A DNA stretch of 64,000 nt, taken from assembly GCA_030248135.1 (NCBI GenBank), contig JASANC010003706.1, forward strand, positions 1-64,000. The letters are read 5' to 3'. Position 1 is the stretch's first letter. Each line of letters begins with the position of its first letter. A model generated the notes under the pieces. It was not told the DNA's origin. It saw only the letters and a list, made by a program, of their open reading frames with translations, and did no database searches. Below are positions 1 through 13,163 of this stretch, piece after piece. Both the position numbers and the translations under genes were made by a program. This DNA is from Theristus sp. LFF4_11. Its lineage: Eukaryota; Nematoda; Chromadorea; Monhysterida; Xyalidae.

Positions 1-75
1 AAAAGGGGGCGATTTCACAGAAACTAATTTGCAATTTGACAGTTTTCAGTTTTGAATTGTTCACGGTGTTCTCAG

Positions 76-3000
76 GAGATGATGTGTTTGCAAGAGCACA
101 TGGCCGAGCTGCAGAAGGAGGACGAACGCTGTTATAATGAAATCGTGAAGTTCACTGAGATGGAGTCCAAGGACACGAAGCTGCGTCGCGTGCTCACTCG
201 CGCCTGCCGGCCGGTCGTGCAAGCGTATTGTGCGGTTGGTACAACTGATTATTGCTTGCGTCTGTGTAAAACTGCTCATAAGTATGTCAGTTGGCTATAA
301 CAGTAGTAAGAACTGTTGCTTTTTGATTCAATAATTTGACTGGTTGCGGTTCGATTTAATACCGGATGCAAAATTGGCACTGGAAAATAAACTGTGCATT
401 GCGACGAAATGCTGGGTCTCGTTTTGTTTGTTTTGTTCAGCCGCTTGCCGAAGAAGAGATTGACCACGGCGATGTGATGCAGTGTCTACTGAAGAACAAG
501 GGCAAACCAGAGATGCAGCACAATCACAAGTGTGGCGAGTATGTGAAACATTACGAACTGGTATGTACCCTCAGAACAGCGAGCAAGCATGTTTCGCTTG
601 ATTTCTACGCCTGCTTGTCATTGTGGCGTTTTTATTGCAGGTGTCGATGCGCGATTATCACTTCAGTTACCGTTTCAAAGAAGATTGCAAAGAAGACATT
701 CAGACATATTGTGTGAACAAGGGCGCCGCTGCTGACAAGTATGAGCAATCATTGAGCCTGTCAAAATTGGGGGGTGGCCAAAAATGTATATTGCGAATCG
801 CCTGTGAAAGCCGTTTTTAGCATTGCGAACGCCAGTGCAAATGATTCTGCCGAACGTGTTTGTGGCCGCACTGCGTTCTTCTGCATATTACTGATCACCA
901 TTTTGCAGGGCACAAATCGTGCAATGTTTGAGTGAAGTGCAATTCAACCATCGTGTACTCGGTGATAAGCAGCGACTGAAAACAGAATGCGCAAAGCAGT
1001 TGCAAGTGGCCTTCCTTGACACGCAACGGGTCGGTGCCCTCGTCTGCAGTGCCTTTGTTGCGCGTGAACGGCTGATTCTTGAAAAAAACTGAAACAAACC
1101 GATTGAAGTTGGTGTGCAGGCAGACGCAGAGGCACACCCGGCCGTGTTTCGAACGTGCAAGACGGACATTCAGAACTTCAAATGCTACGACGCGCACGCT
1201 GGCACGACCACCGCAGAAGTGCTCGAGTGCCTCCGCGAGCACAAATACGAGCTCCAGCAAAGGTGCCACTGCGTCCCAGCACAGACTCAACCTACGCTGC
1301 AACTTCATCAGATTCCATGGAAACATTCACAAACGATTTCATCAAGCATTGGGAAAACTGATTTTGTTTTACTTCAGTTGCCGCAAGGTTTTGTTCGGCA
1401 TTGAGAAAGTCGAAGCGGACAACAATCAACTGGACGTGCAGCTGCAGCGAATCTGCCACAATGAGATCCAGGGTCTCTGCTCAAAAGCGCCGCCAGACCG
1501 TGTGTTCAAGTGTTTGAAGGTAAAGTGGTTTCACTTTCAAGCACAGTTTTGTTTTGTTCAATTCGGAAGCAAATTAACAAAGTGTTCGCGGTTGTATGCA
1601 GCGTCACAACAACGCCGTCGAAATGGGACCCGAGTGCAGGCATTTGATCGAAACACGCATGCATGAGCGTGCCAGTGACATACGTCTGCGGCCAAGTGTG
1701 TTGAAAGCGTGCGAGAATGACATCAAGGTGAATGAACAGCTCAGGCCGCTTGCCATGATGTGCGACTGGAGATGTTTTGCATATTGCCGTGGCGTTTCTT
1801 TGTACGGTAGGGCCGCACAGAAATAAAACACGACACTCCTTTTCTTCGCAATCAATGCGAGACCAGTTGCAGACTAGGAGCTGTGTTTTTCACGAATGCC
1901 GGATTTTTTCCCTATCGTATATAGTGCAAGGGACAAGAATGAACATGATAGCGCAAAGAAGTTATTTAATTAAAAGAACACGTCAAATTTGACAAACAAT
2001 TTTTATTTCCGAACGTCTTTTTTCTTTCATTCAAATTTTGCGCGCTCGTTGCAGCCTGTAAAATGCTACCATGTTTATTCGGTCACAACCATAGCATTTG
2101 TTTATACAAGCGTTGGTGTTCATTGATTGCATCGTTTTATTTTCAGAGTCACTGCAAACCAGAGCATGAGATGATGGCGCAGCGTGGCGTGGCGCAGACT
2201 GAGCTCGAGGGGCGTGTCATGTCGTGTTTGCGCGACCAAATGACAAACCCAAAGAAGCACGGTCGACTCACAACGATCTGCCAAAATGAGGTTCCACAGT
2301 AGTCCAGCACACGGACATCTGAATTCTCGTACGATGTTACTCTGTTCATCTTTTGTTCTCTGAATGCGCAGGTGCGCAGAATAATACTCGAGTCCGAGAT
2401 CGACCCGCAAACGGACCTGCCGTTCTACAAAGCGTGCAAGCTGGAGATCTCGCGTCTGTGCCACGAGCAGCTCGTATACCAAGACCCGTCGCATCCCGGC
2501 TTGATGGAGTGCATGAAGGCTGCGTTCATCGCGGGACAGTTGCACGAGGACAAGTGTCGCCACGAGATGACCCGGCGCACGTCTGAGGACCTCGCCGACA
2601 TTCATCTCGACCCGGTGCTGCATTCGGCCTGCTCCACCGAGATCTCGCATTACTGCAAGGATGAGCCGCCCGGTCAAGGCAGAAGTACGCCACTGGCACA
2701 CAGCACGCACTGTTGTTATTTGTTTCGTTTGGTGCAATTCACGGTCGATTGCGCTTGTTGATGCTTTGCGTTGCAGTATTGACGTGTCTGTTGCACGCCG
2801 TGAAGAGCACTAACACGCGCATATCAGACGGCTGTCGCGTGAAACTCGACGAACGACAGAAACTGTGGAAGCTGGCAAACAGGGTACGCCGCAGTGGACA
2901 GAAGGACGATTTTTTTGAAATTGCAATCGATTTGTTCTTTTTCTCGCTACGAAAGCACTGGAGTGTTGAAAAACAAACAAACAAATCTTAGCTTTTCAAC

Positions 3001-3275
3001 AATCTTCGACGGGTTTCTGACTCTGAGTGTTCGGTTTTTGGATAAAAGTAGAAAAATGGCACGGACAGCGATGACCATGTCAGTGGTATGCCCATTCGTT
3101 GCAGGACCCAATGGCGCCAGCGAACGTACACGAGTTTGTCGACTTGGCCGTGAAATCGTCACTCGGTTCGTCATTACTCACTTACGCCGCCGGCATTGTG
3201 CTCGTGATCTTTGCATTCGGCCTCTGCTGTGGACGCGCCACAAAACGGTTGAAACGAGAGTTGAAAGACCGATGA
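76..3275 (+). CDS. Golgi apparatus protein 1 (GLG1/ESL-1/MG-160) homologue, 3' part, eleven exons
   Basis: Type I Golgi membrane protein of the GLG1 family, known to bind fibroblast growth factors and selectin ligands in vertebrates. Exons read from the sequence: 76-234, 441-560, 641-738, 909-1029, 1120-1262, 1378-1519, 1602-1727, 2147-2290, 2372-2684, 2777-2883, 3105-3275; all junctions keep frame. The luminal part consists of spaced-cysteine repeats (for example CKEDIQTYC, CHNEIQGLC, CKLEISRLC, CSTEISHYC) typical of GLG1 repeats. The last exon has a membrane span (LLTYAAGIVLVIFAFGLCC) and a short basic tail TKRLKRELKDR, which closely matches the conserved GLG1 cytoplasmic end and is the best identifier. 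The gene is cut by the left window edge, so the N-terminus and earlier repeats are missing. Intron 7 (1728-2146) holds an old MITE. Confidence 0.86.
1803..2091 (+). mobile_element. MITE-1, old copy in a GLG1 intron
   Basis: Degenerate copy of the about 270-bp family also seen at 3727, 19412 and 21239. It starts with TACGGTAGGGCCG, carries the shared interior (GACTAGGAG-like block, GCGTCAAATTTG-like block, TTTTTTCTTTCATTCAAATT) and ends near CCATGTTTATTCGGTCA. It is more diverged than the other copies and lies wholly inside an intron. Confidence 0.5.
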
Positions 3276-3726
3276 TCGATTGTGTTGCTGTGCTTTTTCA
3301 TGAGATTCATCAAGAGATAGGAGGCCATGTTTAATGTTAGTCTACCCTGGTAGCCCTTTTTTGTCTGCAACAATAATGTTCAAGTAAATCAATCATTCGT
3401 TGCTCTTCCCACCGTCGGTCGCCGCCAGACTGGTACTACCGTTTTGAGAACATGATTTACTCAAATAATGGTGTTGGTATTCTTGGCCAGCAGGAGATAA
3501 AGTTCGTGGTGTTTTTACAAAATTTTCAGTCTGCGGTTGCTTTTTTGGCTCAAAGAGCCGTTGAAAGCTGATGCGTATTCGTACTGTTGTTTATGCCAAT
3601 GCCATTGTGATGATAATTTTTTAAGTGGCTAACGTTATTCAAGCGGTGAGGGTACATGTAATTAGACAAGTTTCAAACTGATGTTTTTATTGTTAGTGTT
3701 TTATTTATTTTTGTTTTGACCCTTTA
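3276..3726. other. Downstream flank of GLG1
   Basis: AT-rich sequence after the GLG1 stop codon. It probably includes the 3' UTR. I see no further gene and no clear canonical polyadenylation signal that I would defend. Confidence 0.3.
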
Positions 3727-3995
3727 TACGGTATGGCCGATTAAACATGGCAGCTTTTTTCAGGGTTCAAGGAGCGCGCGAAATTTGAATGAAAGAAAAA
3801 AGACGTTCAGAAACCACATTGTGTGCCAAATTTGACTTGTTTTTTTGAACTGATGGATTATCCGCGCTGTTCTATGCATTCTTTCTCCCTTGTACACATG
3901 ATTGAGAGTTATGTTGGCATTTTTGAAAAAAACAACTCCTGGTCTGCGACTGATCCCGCCTTGATGGACTGCCTCTTTTATTCGGCCGTACTGTA
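3727..3995 (-). mobile_element. MITE-1, inverted copy
   Basis: About 269 bp bounded by imperfect inverted ends TACGGTATGGCCGATTAAA and TTTATTCGGCCGTACTGTA. The reverse complement matches the copies at 19412 and 21239 along its whole length (GGCAGTCCATCAAGGCGGGAT near one end, GCTGCCATGTTTAA near the other). No coding capacity. TA-rich ends suggest a Tc1/mariner-type non-autonomous element. Confidence 0.7.
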
Positions 3996-6062
3996 AAAAA
4001 ATTTCATGGAAATTTGTGGAACCTGTTTTTGCGTGAATGACATTTTTTGATTGATTGTTTCTCACAATGGAACCTTAACTTTTACGCAAAGTTTTTATTG
4101 TGAACAGTTTGTAGTTGAACTGTTATAATTTGTTGCTGTTTCTTGTTTTTATCAAGTTTTTCTACATGTCGCGCCGCGCTTGGTTGCAACCGACATTGGT
4201 TTATAGCTAACACTGAACTAGAATGGCTACAACTGTACAAAAAAGACTCCGTGGTGTTTTCTGTTTGTATTTGATCTAACTGAAATGGTTATGAAACAGA
4301 AAACACGGTGGACTAGGTTTGGCATCAGAAATAAAACTTTTTTTTCTAAAAAATGTTTATTTCTAGTTTTTGCGAAAATAAAAAACCGGTTTTTACCTAA
4401 TTTTTTTGAACTTTCGTACTTTTTAAAAACTACAAAGTGGATGATATAGGAAAATTATGTTTATAAAACCGTTCTTTTCTGGCCATATAAAAACCGGTTT
4501 TTTACTACCCAAGCGTGGACGATATAAAAAATAGTTGAACTTGATTTTTCATTTGCTAGTGGTCATGTGTTCGTTTCCGAGACACTGACACTTGACAAAA
4601 TCTGTTCTGTTCGCTAGCGCTGATCCGCCGACCACAGCAAACCTTTGTTATTTTATAGTCGCCCTGGATAATTTGTAGTATTAGCTGATTGGTTGCATGA
4701 ACATCAGGTTCAAAAAAAGAATTTTTTCTTTTTTCCGAATATTGCGTTTAATTTGTTTGTTTAAACATTGAGATTTTTAATGGAAAAATCTTGTCATGAT
4801 TTGTGAGTTGCAGACAAATCAAAAGCAGCAAATTTCATGGCAAACTTTTTTGTTTGAAAAAAAGGAACGATAACTGACGACGACGACGTTTTGCTTCGGG
4901 AAAAAAATTGCTGCAGAAGTTGTCGCGCTAATTTTGAAACGTTGAAGTTAAAACAGAAATTATGATTCAAAAGGATGCAGTTTTCAAAACGAAAACCCAA
5001 TTTTCCAAAGAAAGAACAACGAACGTCGTCGTCGCCGCCGTCGTTGTTCCTGGAAAAAGGAATTGACAGCAAAATACGTCTGCTTTTTACAAAATCCTAC
5101 ATCCGTACGTCACACAAATCCTCCATAGCGTTTTTCTTACTCCAAAAAATTAAAACAGCTTATATTTAACAGCGAATTCAGGTTTCCGTTGCCGTCGTTG
5201 CCGTCGTTCTTTTTGAAACGAAATGAAGTTTTTTGCCATGAAAACTGCTGCTTTTGATGTCTTTTGATGATCTCATAAATCACATTCAAGATTTTGTCCA
5301 TCAAAATCTCACTGTCTGTCTGCCCACACAAAGCAAACGCACAGAAATCACAAAGCAAGAAAAAAGAAAATGTCCACTCCAATTTATTTTTTGCACCTGA
5401 TGTTCAGGCGACCAATCAACTAATACTACAAATTACCCAGGGCGCTTTTAGGCTGTTATTTGTGTCTACTGTAGTGCATAATTATTCAGACAGAAGGTGT
5501 TAAATTTGCGCCGATATTTTGTTGATAATATCAAGTGGCAAACGATAAGAGGTCAGATTTGAAAAAAACAAGGCGAAACACTGGAGGCCAAAACTAAGCA
5601 TTCCATTGTGTACTGTACCGGTTGCTTGTTTTCAAATTTTATATTCCTACTGAAGTCAAATTAAACGCGATTCAAAAAAAGCTGATATGATAAATTAATT
5701 GGAGTTCAGAAAATACAGCTTTGTTGCAGTGCTGTGTGCGTAAATTGTTGTCTTCTTTGTTCATTTCACGAGGTATAACTTTCTCTGGTGGTGTCGCGGT
5801 TTGCTCTTCTCTTTGCCTGCTATTGTTGATTTTTGATTTTCTGTGATCATGGTTTTGTTGTTCATGATGGCTGGGTTTGTGGACCTGTGGTTTTTCTTTG
5901 TACCCGTGATTTCTTACTGAAACTGAGTATATTTTTTGTTGACATTGTTTATTTTTTTGGTTTGTTCAAAAATTGTTTGTGTGCTGTTATCGAAATAAAT
6001 AAAACAAGAACCGCAGCGGGTTAGTTTTTTTAGTTTACAACTACCCAGTTATAGTTACCCTA
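3996..6062. other. AT-rich intergenic stretch
   Basis: No gene is supported here. It contains loosely repeated AAAACCGGTTTTT blocks (about 4383-4504) and scattered homopolymer A/T runs. Short open frames on both strands have low-complexity translations and no family motif. Confidence 0.4.
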
Positions 6063-6345
6063 AAGTTTGCAGGAATTCATATCAAAACTGGCCTTTCCAT
6101 TTGCGACCCGTTCGTTGGCGTCCCGTCCATTTGCTACCTGTTTATTGGCGGCCGTATTCAAAAGCGACCTTTTTGTAATGAGCCAGTTCAAAATGATGTC
6201 GATCAACAGCGGTCCGTTCATTTGCATCTCGTTCAAATGCGGCCCGGTCAAATGCAGCGAGGATAAAAAAACGTCCCGGTTCATAAGCGGCCCACTCATT
6301 TCCGGCCCGTTCATTTTCGGCCCATTTCAGGTCCATTCATTTCAG
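6063..6345. repeat. Degenerate 18-22 bp minisatellite
   Basis: Roughly fourteen imperfect units built around CGGCCCGTTCATTTG (examples GCGACCCGTTCGTTGGC, GCGGCCCGGTCAAATG, CCGGCCCGTTCATTTTC). Unit length drifts between about 18 and 22 bp. Similar GGCCC/TTCATTT-based arrays recur in this window at 26583 and, more loosely, at 40574. Confidence 0.6.
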
Positions 6346-6494
6346 GTCACAAGAATCGCTCGATAAGTTATACGCTAGACACATTTGACACAAAGCATCA
6401 TCAACAAAATCAAATTACGAACACAAATGCATATGTACAGTTGTAGTTGGACGACAGACAGTTGTATTCGAACTGCGATCGGGCGCGAAACAAT

Positions 6495-6572
6495 TTTTCA
6501 GCTGTGTGGCTTTTCCACACATCATTCAACATTACTCCGCCTCCTTCACACGAAAAGATAATACCTCATTTA
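6495..6572 (-). repeat. Fragment of repeat family H
   Basis: The reverse complement (GAGTAATGTTGAATGATGTGTGGAAAAGCC and flanks) matches 26990-27040 and 59985-60035. It is a short truncated copy of a dispersed repeat. Confidence 0.55.
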
Positions 6573-7288
6573 CCGCTAGCCTTTTCCTCCTAACCGTTGT
6601 CATTTAAAACGCCAGCTCAAGTGAAAGATACAGCTCATCGGCTTGTTTTCATCATACACTAAGTGGCTGTGCCCACGCTTGAAAACACACAACCTGTTCA
6701 CAACAGTCTGTCTTTGTCCGGGTTCGATGCGTGTTTTTTTCCACCTACACACTCTACACTTACAAAACGACCCTCTATTTCACAATCACATTCGTCAAAC
6801 ACAAATGAATATTTTATTATGGTCTTGAAAAGGTCTAATAAAACAAATTGCAGGATAGCAGGCTGGCAGAGAGATGAAGCCAGGAAACAAAACCTAATGA
6901 TAAAGTGATATACACAAAAGCAGATGATATTGAATCACGGTGCTCCTGCATTATTGTACAGTACAAAAGAACACATGGTGCAAAACGTGATTAGCAGAGT
7001 TCCCCGGAGTGGCGCAATGTGTTCTGCAGAGGTTTGCATGTACTGTACACTGTATATAGACGTAAGCAATTTGATATATTTCAAATCATGCCTTACAAAG
7101 TATTGCATTTTTCAGATCACATTGAGATTTGAGAGCACAGAGCACCCACAGACAAACTAAAAAAGAGTCTGTCTCGCACACCTAATTGGGTTTGCTGTGT
7201 GTTTACTTCACCATCATCGTTCAAATTACATGTAAATCATTTGCACAGTAATTATGGGGGCCGTGGGCGGTTTGTTGGTAACAAAAAA

Positions 7289-7298
7289 TATATAAAAT
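7289..7298 (+). promoter_or_regulatory. Possible TATA box of the synaptotagmin-like gene
   Basis: TATATAAAAT lies about 42 bp before the proposed start codon at 7340. The distance fits a core promoter with a short 5' UTR. A TTGCAG just after it (near 7313-7318) could instead be a trans-splice acceptor. Motif match only. Confidence 0.3.
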
Positions 7299-7339
7299 CT
7301 TCCGCTTAAACAGTTGCAGATTTCTCGTCTTTTCTCCGA

Positions 7340-10300
7340 ATGGGTCCGTTGGCGACCATTTGTCTTCTACTACTGCTGCCACTCACCGTTGCATCGGTGG
7401 TAGTTGCACTGTACTTTTTTTTCAAACGTGATCAATCGAAATTCAACTTGAGCTTAGTCAACGATCGTTTGAAAAACTGCTATCCCGTGATATATGCGGT
7501 ACGAAAGATCATCGGTTGGAAGGTGCTGAATGAAGAAACGTCGTTGATCGAAGCACAGACGCTTGCCGGAGAAGAACAACCACAACAACTCGAAAAGGTA
7601 ACATTTTGCTAACACACTTTTCATATGCAAATGCTCACTGAGTTCATGTTCATGACGCTTCTGAGCCACGAAAATAAAAAGTACCCTGAGCCTGCCCCTT
7701 TTCACGTCCCTTTATGTCCTGTGTCCCTTTTCATTTCCCAAGAAAGTGGCAGAAAGCGTGCTGTTGAGCGACGTATACACCGCTCAGCTGCTTTTTCGTT
7801 TTGGGACAAAACAAAAACGGACGTGAAAAAAAACAGGAACTTGAAATGGGACATGAAAAGGGACAGAATCAGGGAAGGTTTTCCGTGTCGCTACCAAACT
7901 ATACGTGTTATGTAGACGTATTCGCTACCAAAAATACCAGCACTCGCATTAAACTAGCTGCTTCACGAATTATTATAACACAATGAACGCATTTTAGTAA
8001 CAAGTTTATTAAGCGTCGCATTCTCAATTGTTGCTCCGCGCTTGATTTCTATGGAACGATCGAAATAATTTCTTGAACCAAGTCCACGTACTCTCAAGTT
8101 GTCCGTTTCTGCTGAAGAAAATACAAAAAACGCATTGAGTGGCCACATGTTTATATGGCGACCGCTTTTTGCTCGTATGGTTTATGGCGATCCGAAATGG
8201 GTACAACAATGAGTCAATTTACCCATTTTCCGCCCATTTTGCTGATCAGCATTCGCAGTGGACGAAAATACAACAATTTGCATGAAAACTTTCTTTGTGT
8301 TCGCACGTCGGAGTCTAAAATGCACCCTCGTGGCGGCATGGACTCCAAGCGCGCCGGTTTTTTTTAATGCAAGGCCACATATTTTTCAGTCTCCAAGTAC
8401 TCTAAGGTTCTGTGTTCGAATACCACATACGCTTGTTGGTGGTGGAATTGATTTGATTCTGCAGCATAGAGCAAACGCTAAAAAGCATCATCTTCACAGC
8501 CGCAGTGGGCATCGTAACAAAGTATAGCTGAGCTGAGCGGGCCTGCTTGCACTGGAGGCCAGGAAATAAAAATATTCGATTTTCGACTGCCTCTCGCGTG
8601 TGTTTCGCTCGTTTCGCGCCCAAAAATGCTGTGCATGGTCTCGAAGCAAAGCTTTGTGGGTCGTGTGGGACACTTTGGTCTGGATTTATCTGGGTAAAAT
8701 ATAATTTCACGAAACGCGGACGCGCTAGTGACTTTTTGTTGCTATTTTCGACACTTTTGCAAATGACGTTTTCGAATGAAATTTTGGACTTCTGCCCACT
8801 GCGTCATTTTTCAGTTGTCTGTGACAATTTGGTAGCGCTCCATTTTGGATTCATACGCGAAGTGTTTTCAACACGCAGAAATGGCGACTGCGATCTTTTT
8901 CTTTGTGCCACCTCGTGTCTTTCACTTGGTAAACTAATGCACTACGAATGTATTGTCCACCGGCGTATGTCCGTAATAAACAATAACCGCTTTGGCTCGT
9001 TGCGCTCTTTGGTTCCAGTTTCATTTAGAATCTAGAGGAACACAAACGAAATATTTATGAGTACACAAGCGCTGGTCAGACGTCTTGTTTTGAGTTTTGT
9101 TTTGTATTTTCTGTGCACAGATCGCGGTGGCGGTCAGACAGAAACCAATCTTTTTCTGGCTCTTGCATTGGTTTCAAGCAGTGTTGTCAGGCTTGCACAA
9201 GGCCTGCAGTTGTTAGCCAGTGGTTCGATCGGTTCAATGTGCATAATTGAATTTTTGACGGACAGAAAAATAATCTGGCACATGCGTTGGGGTTTGTTGT
9301 AGCGGTTTGAGCGCTCCTAGTTCTATTTTTGAAAGATTTGTCAGCCATTTTATTCGGTTTTGAGCACCGTTCGATGTTTCTTCAGTCTTTCATTTCACTA
9401 AAACATTCCAGAAAAGAAATTTTGATTTGCTTCATAAAAATTTCTATTTTGGAGATAAAATTTTTCAAAGCAAAAAATAAAACACTCGAGACCAGCAGTC
9501 AGCTGGCTTTGACAATTCTCTATTAATGTTTCTCTCACGGGACGGAAAAATATTTTCAATCCCCGTCTGCACGAAAGTCGGTAAACCTTTGCGTTGTGGT
9601 AAAATTAATAAAAGAGAACGATGAACAAACGACCTATAACTAGTACGTACATGCAGGAATAACCTTTTGTAGCCATATAGCTAAATTAACGCTGACATTC
9701 AGATGCTTAGTCAAACGAGCAGTTCATAGGATTAAAAAAGTCCTTTTTTAAGTCTGCAGCAGAATGCTCCGCTGTAATTGTAATGCTCAGCTCAGTGCAA
9801 TTTTATTTTCACAGGCATCAGTTGTCGCTTCTCAATCCGGCGTCAAACGTCAAAATGACAATTATGCCAACAAAGAGCAAAGTTCAAAACAAGCCCAGAA
9901 ACGTCGACAAGCTCAGCAACAGCGCCGAGAAGCGAACTCACGTCAGTTGAACACTGCTAGTAACAACAACAACAATATCACCAAGAAACATTCCAATATT
10001 AATAATAATAATAATCAAACGACGATGCCCGACCCCGGAGCAAACCATCATCAAACCAATAAACTCGCTGTGATGGAGAAGAAAGGGACCACTACCGGAA
10101 AACATCAGTGTGCTGCAGAGTGCATGCCGCAAGGAGCAACAACGATCAACAATGGCAGCACTTCAAACGGCGTTGCTGCACCGCGCGGCTCCATAATTAA
10201 TAACAACGATGAAACTACGGCGCTGCAGTTTGACGATGACGGCTTTGCGAGCAGTCTCAGCAGAAAGAAGCACAGCATACAGAGCGCAGAGGCTGCTTCT

Positions 10301-13163
10301 CTTGGTTGGTATTGGTTTTCTTTTGGCGTTCAATATCTTTTTTTTTTCTTTTGCAAAAGTTGATTTTTTCTCTTTGTTTTCATTTGTTCCTTTTCGTTTT
10401 TTTTTTTTAATTCTGGTTTTTATTCAAAAGCGTTGTCTTCGGTTTTCATTATTGCGAGAGAAAAAACTGGCGATTTTCATTATCGGACACTTATCGAATA
10501 TCGGACACCTACACGCACTTTTTTTAAATACTGTCTCAGCGCAATTTCAGTACTTTTGTGTTGAGCTTGCCGATTTTCAAACGATCTGTTTCTACAGAAA
10601 CGGCAAATGCTCATAATAATAAGCGCAAAAATGCAAACCAGCAATTTCATGACGCACCGCATTGTGCACGTCAATGTTTTTTATTTTCTCACAGCAAAAC
10701 ATCCCGCTGGTTGTTCCTTTTGAAAATATTTGTTTGGGTAAAAAATAAATGTTGTTTTTTGATAATATATGGAACTAAAACCACCAAGTGACATATGGCA
10801 TAAACAAGCCATACATCACGTGTAATGTTTTTTCCTTTTTATTTTCAAGCATATCGTAGATTTTATCGTATCAGTTTACTATATAAAAGCTCTTACGTTT
10901 TTTAGATATTTAGTCGTTGTGTCGTGGTGAGAGCGTATTTTGAGCGGTGCACATTTTCCTTTACGAGCATAATATTTGGATTTTTGTAGAATAATAATGA
11001 TAGTTTTTAATGGAAATGTTTATGGTTTAAAATGCGGAGTGCACTCGCAAGCAACGCGGGTGGGTTTGAATGTATAAGCCTTTCGTAAAAGTGAAATGGC
11101 ACTAAAAATGGACGCGCACCAATGTTTTCATGTTTTATCCAAGCAAACACCGCGATACCGTTAACATTCACTTGCGGCTCTGCGCTGCTTTCAAGTTATT
11201 TAATTTTCTTTTTAATAGTTTTGTTTGATAATACATAGTATAATCACATTTAATCTCGTTTTGTTTATGAGTGGACTTTCTGCTAGTATTCAAACCAAAT
11301 TCAAATGAGCGCGCTTGTTACAGTTATCATTTTATCCAATCGCAGCGCAATTGCCTAAAATTTGCATTATTTCAGAACAAATGGATGAAGCAACATTGAA
11401 GCGGCTTGGTCGTGCCATGTCAACCGACAGTCTTGACAGTCAGTTTTCTCTTATTATGGAGCAAAATGGCACCGCAAGCACAGCTGATAGCTTCTCCAGT
11501 GATTGCGGACAGTTGGAAGTGCGACTTTTCTATGAACAGTAAGTGAACTATTGCATCTTTCAGCTGTTCTTTTTTTGAATATGAAAACCACGTCGCACGC
11601 TTTTGTAGAAAAATATTTTCGTTCTCTTATATATTTTTTTGTGAAAACGGGATTGTACCGACAATGCGAAAAATAGATAAAACGATCATGTCTTAACTCT
11701 ATTTTTCTTTATTTTTGCAGAATTTCTTAGCCATAAAAAACGTTTGAAAGTAAACATGGTCTACCAAGTTGAGAAACTCCGTGCACTTTCTCAACATTTC
11801 AGTTCGCAACAGTTGCTGAACATTTGGCTGATTCAAGCAATTGATTTGAAACTGTCGAACCTGATCGTACCAACAGTGGCGAATCGTGCAGCCCACGAAG
11901 TTTGGGCGGTGATTTTTCTCCAGCCACATCCAAAACCACTTTGGAGAACGCAGGTCCCGATTACGATTTTTTTAAAATCTTTGTTATTTTTTTGCAGTCA
12001 CAATAATCAATTGTCCTTTTCAGTTACATCCAGCATCCAGTAATCCGGTCCCTTTCCATGAACAGTTTCGCCAGTGTGTCCGACCCGGAGACTTGACTAA
12101 AATCGCACTGCTTTGCCAGGTAACAGAACTTTGTTGAAGGTCGAAAAAAGAAAATCGGTAAACATTTGTGAATTTTATTATTGCAGCTTTATGTGAAACC
12201 TTGCAACCGCGATGACCAGCCAGAACTGATCGGTCAATCACGGATTCGAATGAAAGATGTAAACTTGGTGGATGAAGAGTGTACTACAAAACCAAACACC
12301 ATGTGGCTGACATTAGTGTCCCGGCTGAATGTGAGAACAACTTTTGAATATATTGCGCAAAATCGCAGCGTTTAATTATTATTTCCAATCAATTTTGATC
12401 TACAGGAACCGAGTGAAAATCGAGTGGGCCAGATTTTGCTGTCGTTGGCCTACGCCGCGAGTGTCGAACGAATGACACTGGTGATCGCAAAGATCAAGGA
12501 TCTCGATAATGTGAACTTCGAAAATCAAAGTCCCAGTGCAGAACGACAACAAGAAAATGATGACAACGAAGACTTTTCGTCCGAGAATTCAAGACGTATG
12601 TTTAAATAATTTAAAATTAAAAATCAAAAGGTTCACCAACTGACTGCTGACCAAGTTTCAACTGAGAGAATGAGAAACCTCAACACCACTCAAACTAATC
12701 TGCACAAACTAATAACTAATTTTGTTGATCAGTTTTTAAAATGAGTAAGTACTGATTTTATCTTTTTAGAGCTCCAAATCCGTGCGTATCTCGTAAATGG
12801 ACCAAAAGTGCAAAAGAAGAAAACCGTCATGAAGCCGGTGGTCGAACGATGTGTGCTTTTCAATGAGACGATGTTCTTCAACATTTCACCGTCCAAGTTC
12901 AACGTCAGTTCTTTCCGTTCTCTTCTTCTTTTCACAAATTCTATCATATTAATTAATACCTGTGTTTTTTGCGACTCCAGAAAGTGCACCTTCGAATCAG
13001 TGTGAGCGAGGTTTTGTCACCGGTCGAACATCGCACGTTGGGTCACGTGACCGTGGGAAGTCGAAGAGCAGACAAGGAACTCGGCCACTGGCAGCAATTG
13101 TTGGCGTGTTCTAACGGGGAGAAACCGATTGTAATGTGGCATGACATCGTGCCCGTACAATGA
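7340..13163 (+). CDS. Synaptotagmin-like protein: N-terminal membrane span and two C2 domains
   Basis: Exons: 7340-7597, 9815-10304, (optional 10598-10669), 11376-11538, 11731-11953, 12024-12119, 12187-12330, 12406-12595, 12770-12903, 12981-13163; about 626 residues without the optional exon. Residues 4-28 are a hydrophobic membrane anchor followed by a basic KRDQSK. Exon 2 is an Asn/Gln-rich low-complexity linker. C2A begins at CGQLEVRLFYEHHKKRLKV and C2B at GQILLSLAYAASVERMTLVI, the usual synaptotagmin C2 starts. The end, KPIVMWHDIVPVQ, carries the WH pair seen at synaptotagmin C-termini. The loop regions of both C2 domains show few of the aspartates that bind calcium, so this is probably a calcium-independent member (compare synaptotagmins 12 and 14). 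Subfamily not assigned. The exon at 11731 uses a TAG acceptor; the nearer CAG at 11718-11720 would bring an in-frame stop. Confidence 0.8.
7690..7880. repeat. Foldback repeat in synaptotagmin intron 1
   Basis: CTGTGTCCCTTTTCATTTCCC is mirrored by GGGACATGAAAAGGGACAG about 150 bp downstream, giving an imperfect hairpin of GGGAC-containing arms. No coding content. The rest of this 2.2-kb intron (7598-9814) shows no convincing gene. Confidence 0.35.
10598..10669 (+). other. Candidate cassette exon of the synaptotagmin-like gene
   Basis: 72 nt flanked by CTACAG and GTCAAT. Both boundaries are phase 1, so including or skipping it keeps the frame between exons 9815-10304 and 11376-11538. It would encode 24 residues, Asn- and His-rich, similar in character to the preceding linker. 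Evidence is frame logic only. Confidence 0.35.

Noticed and set aside
8401..8440. tRNA or tRNA-derived SINE (GTTCGAATACC resembles a B box)
   Set aside because: No A box at the right distance and no cloverleaf can be folded.
8547..9035. 162-codon open frame in synaptotagmin intron 1
   Set aside because: Cys/Phe-rich translation without domain motifs, no splice or family support; a chance frame.
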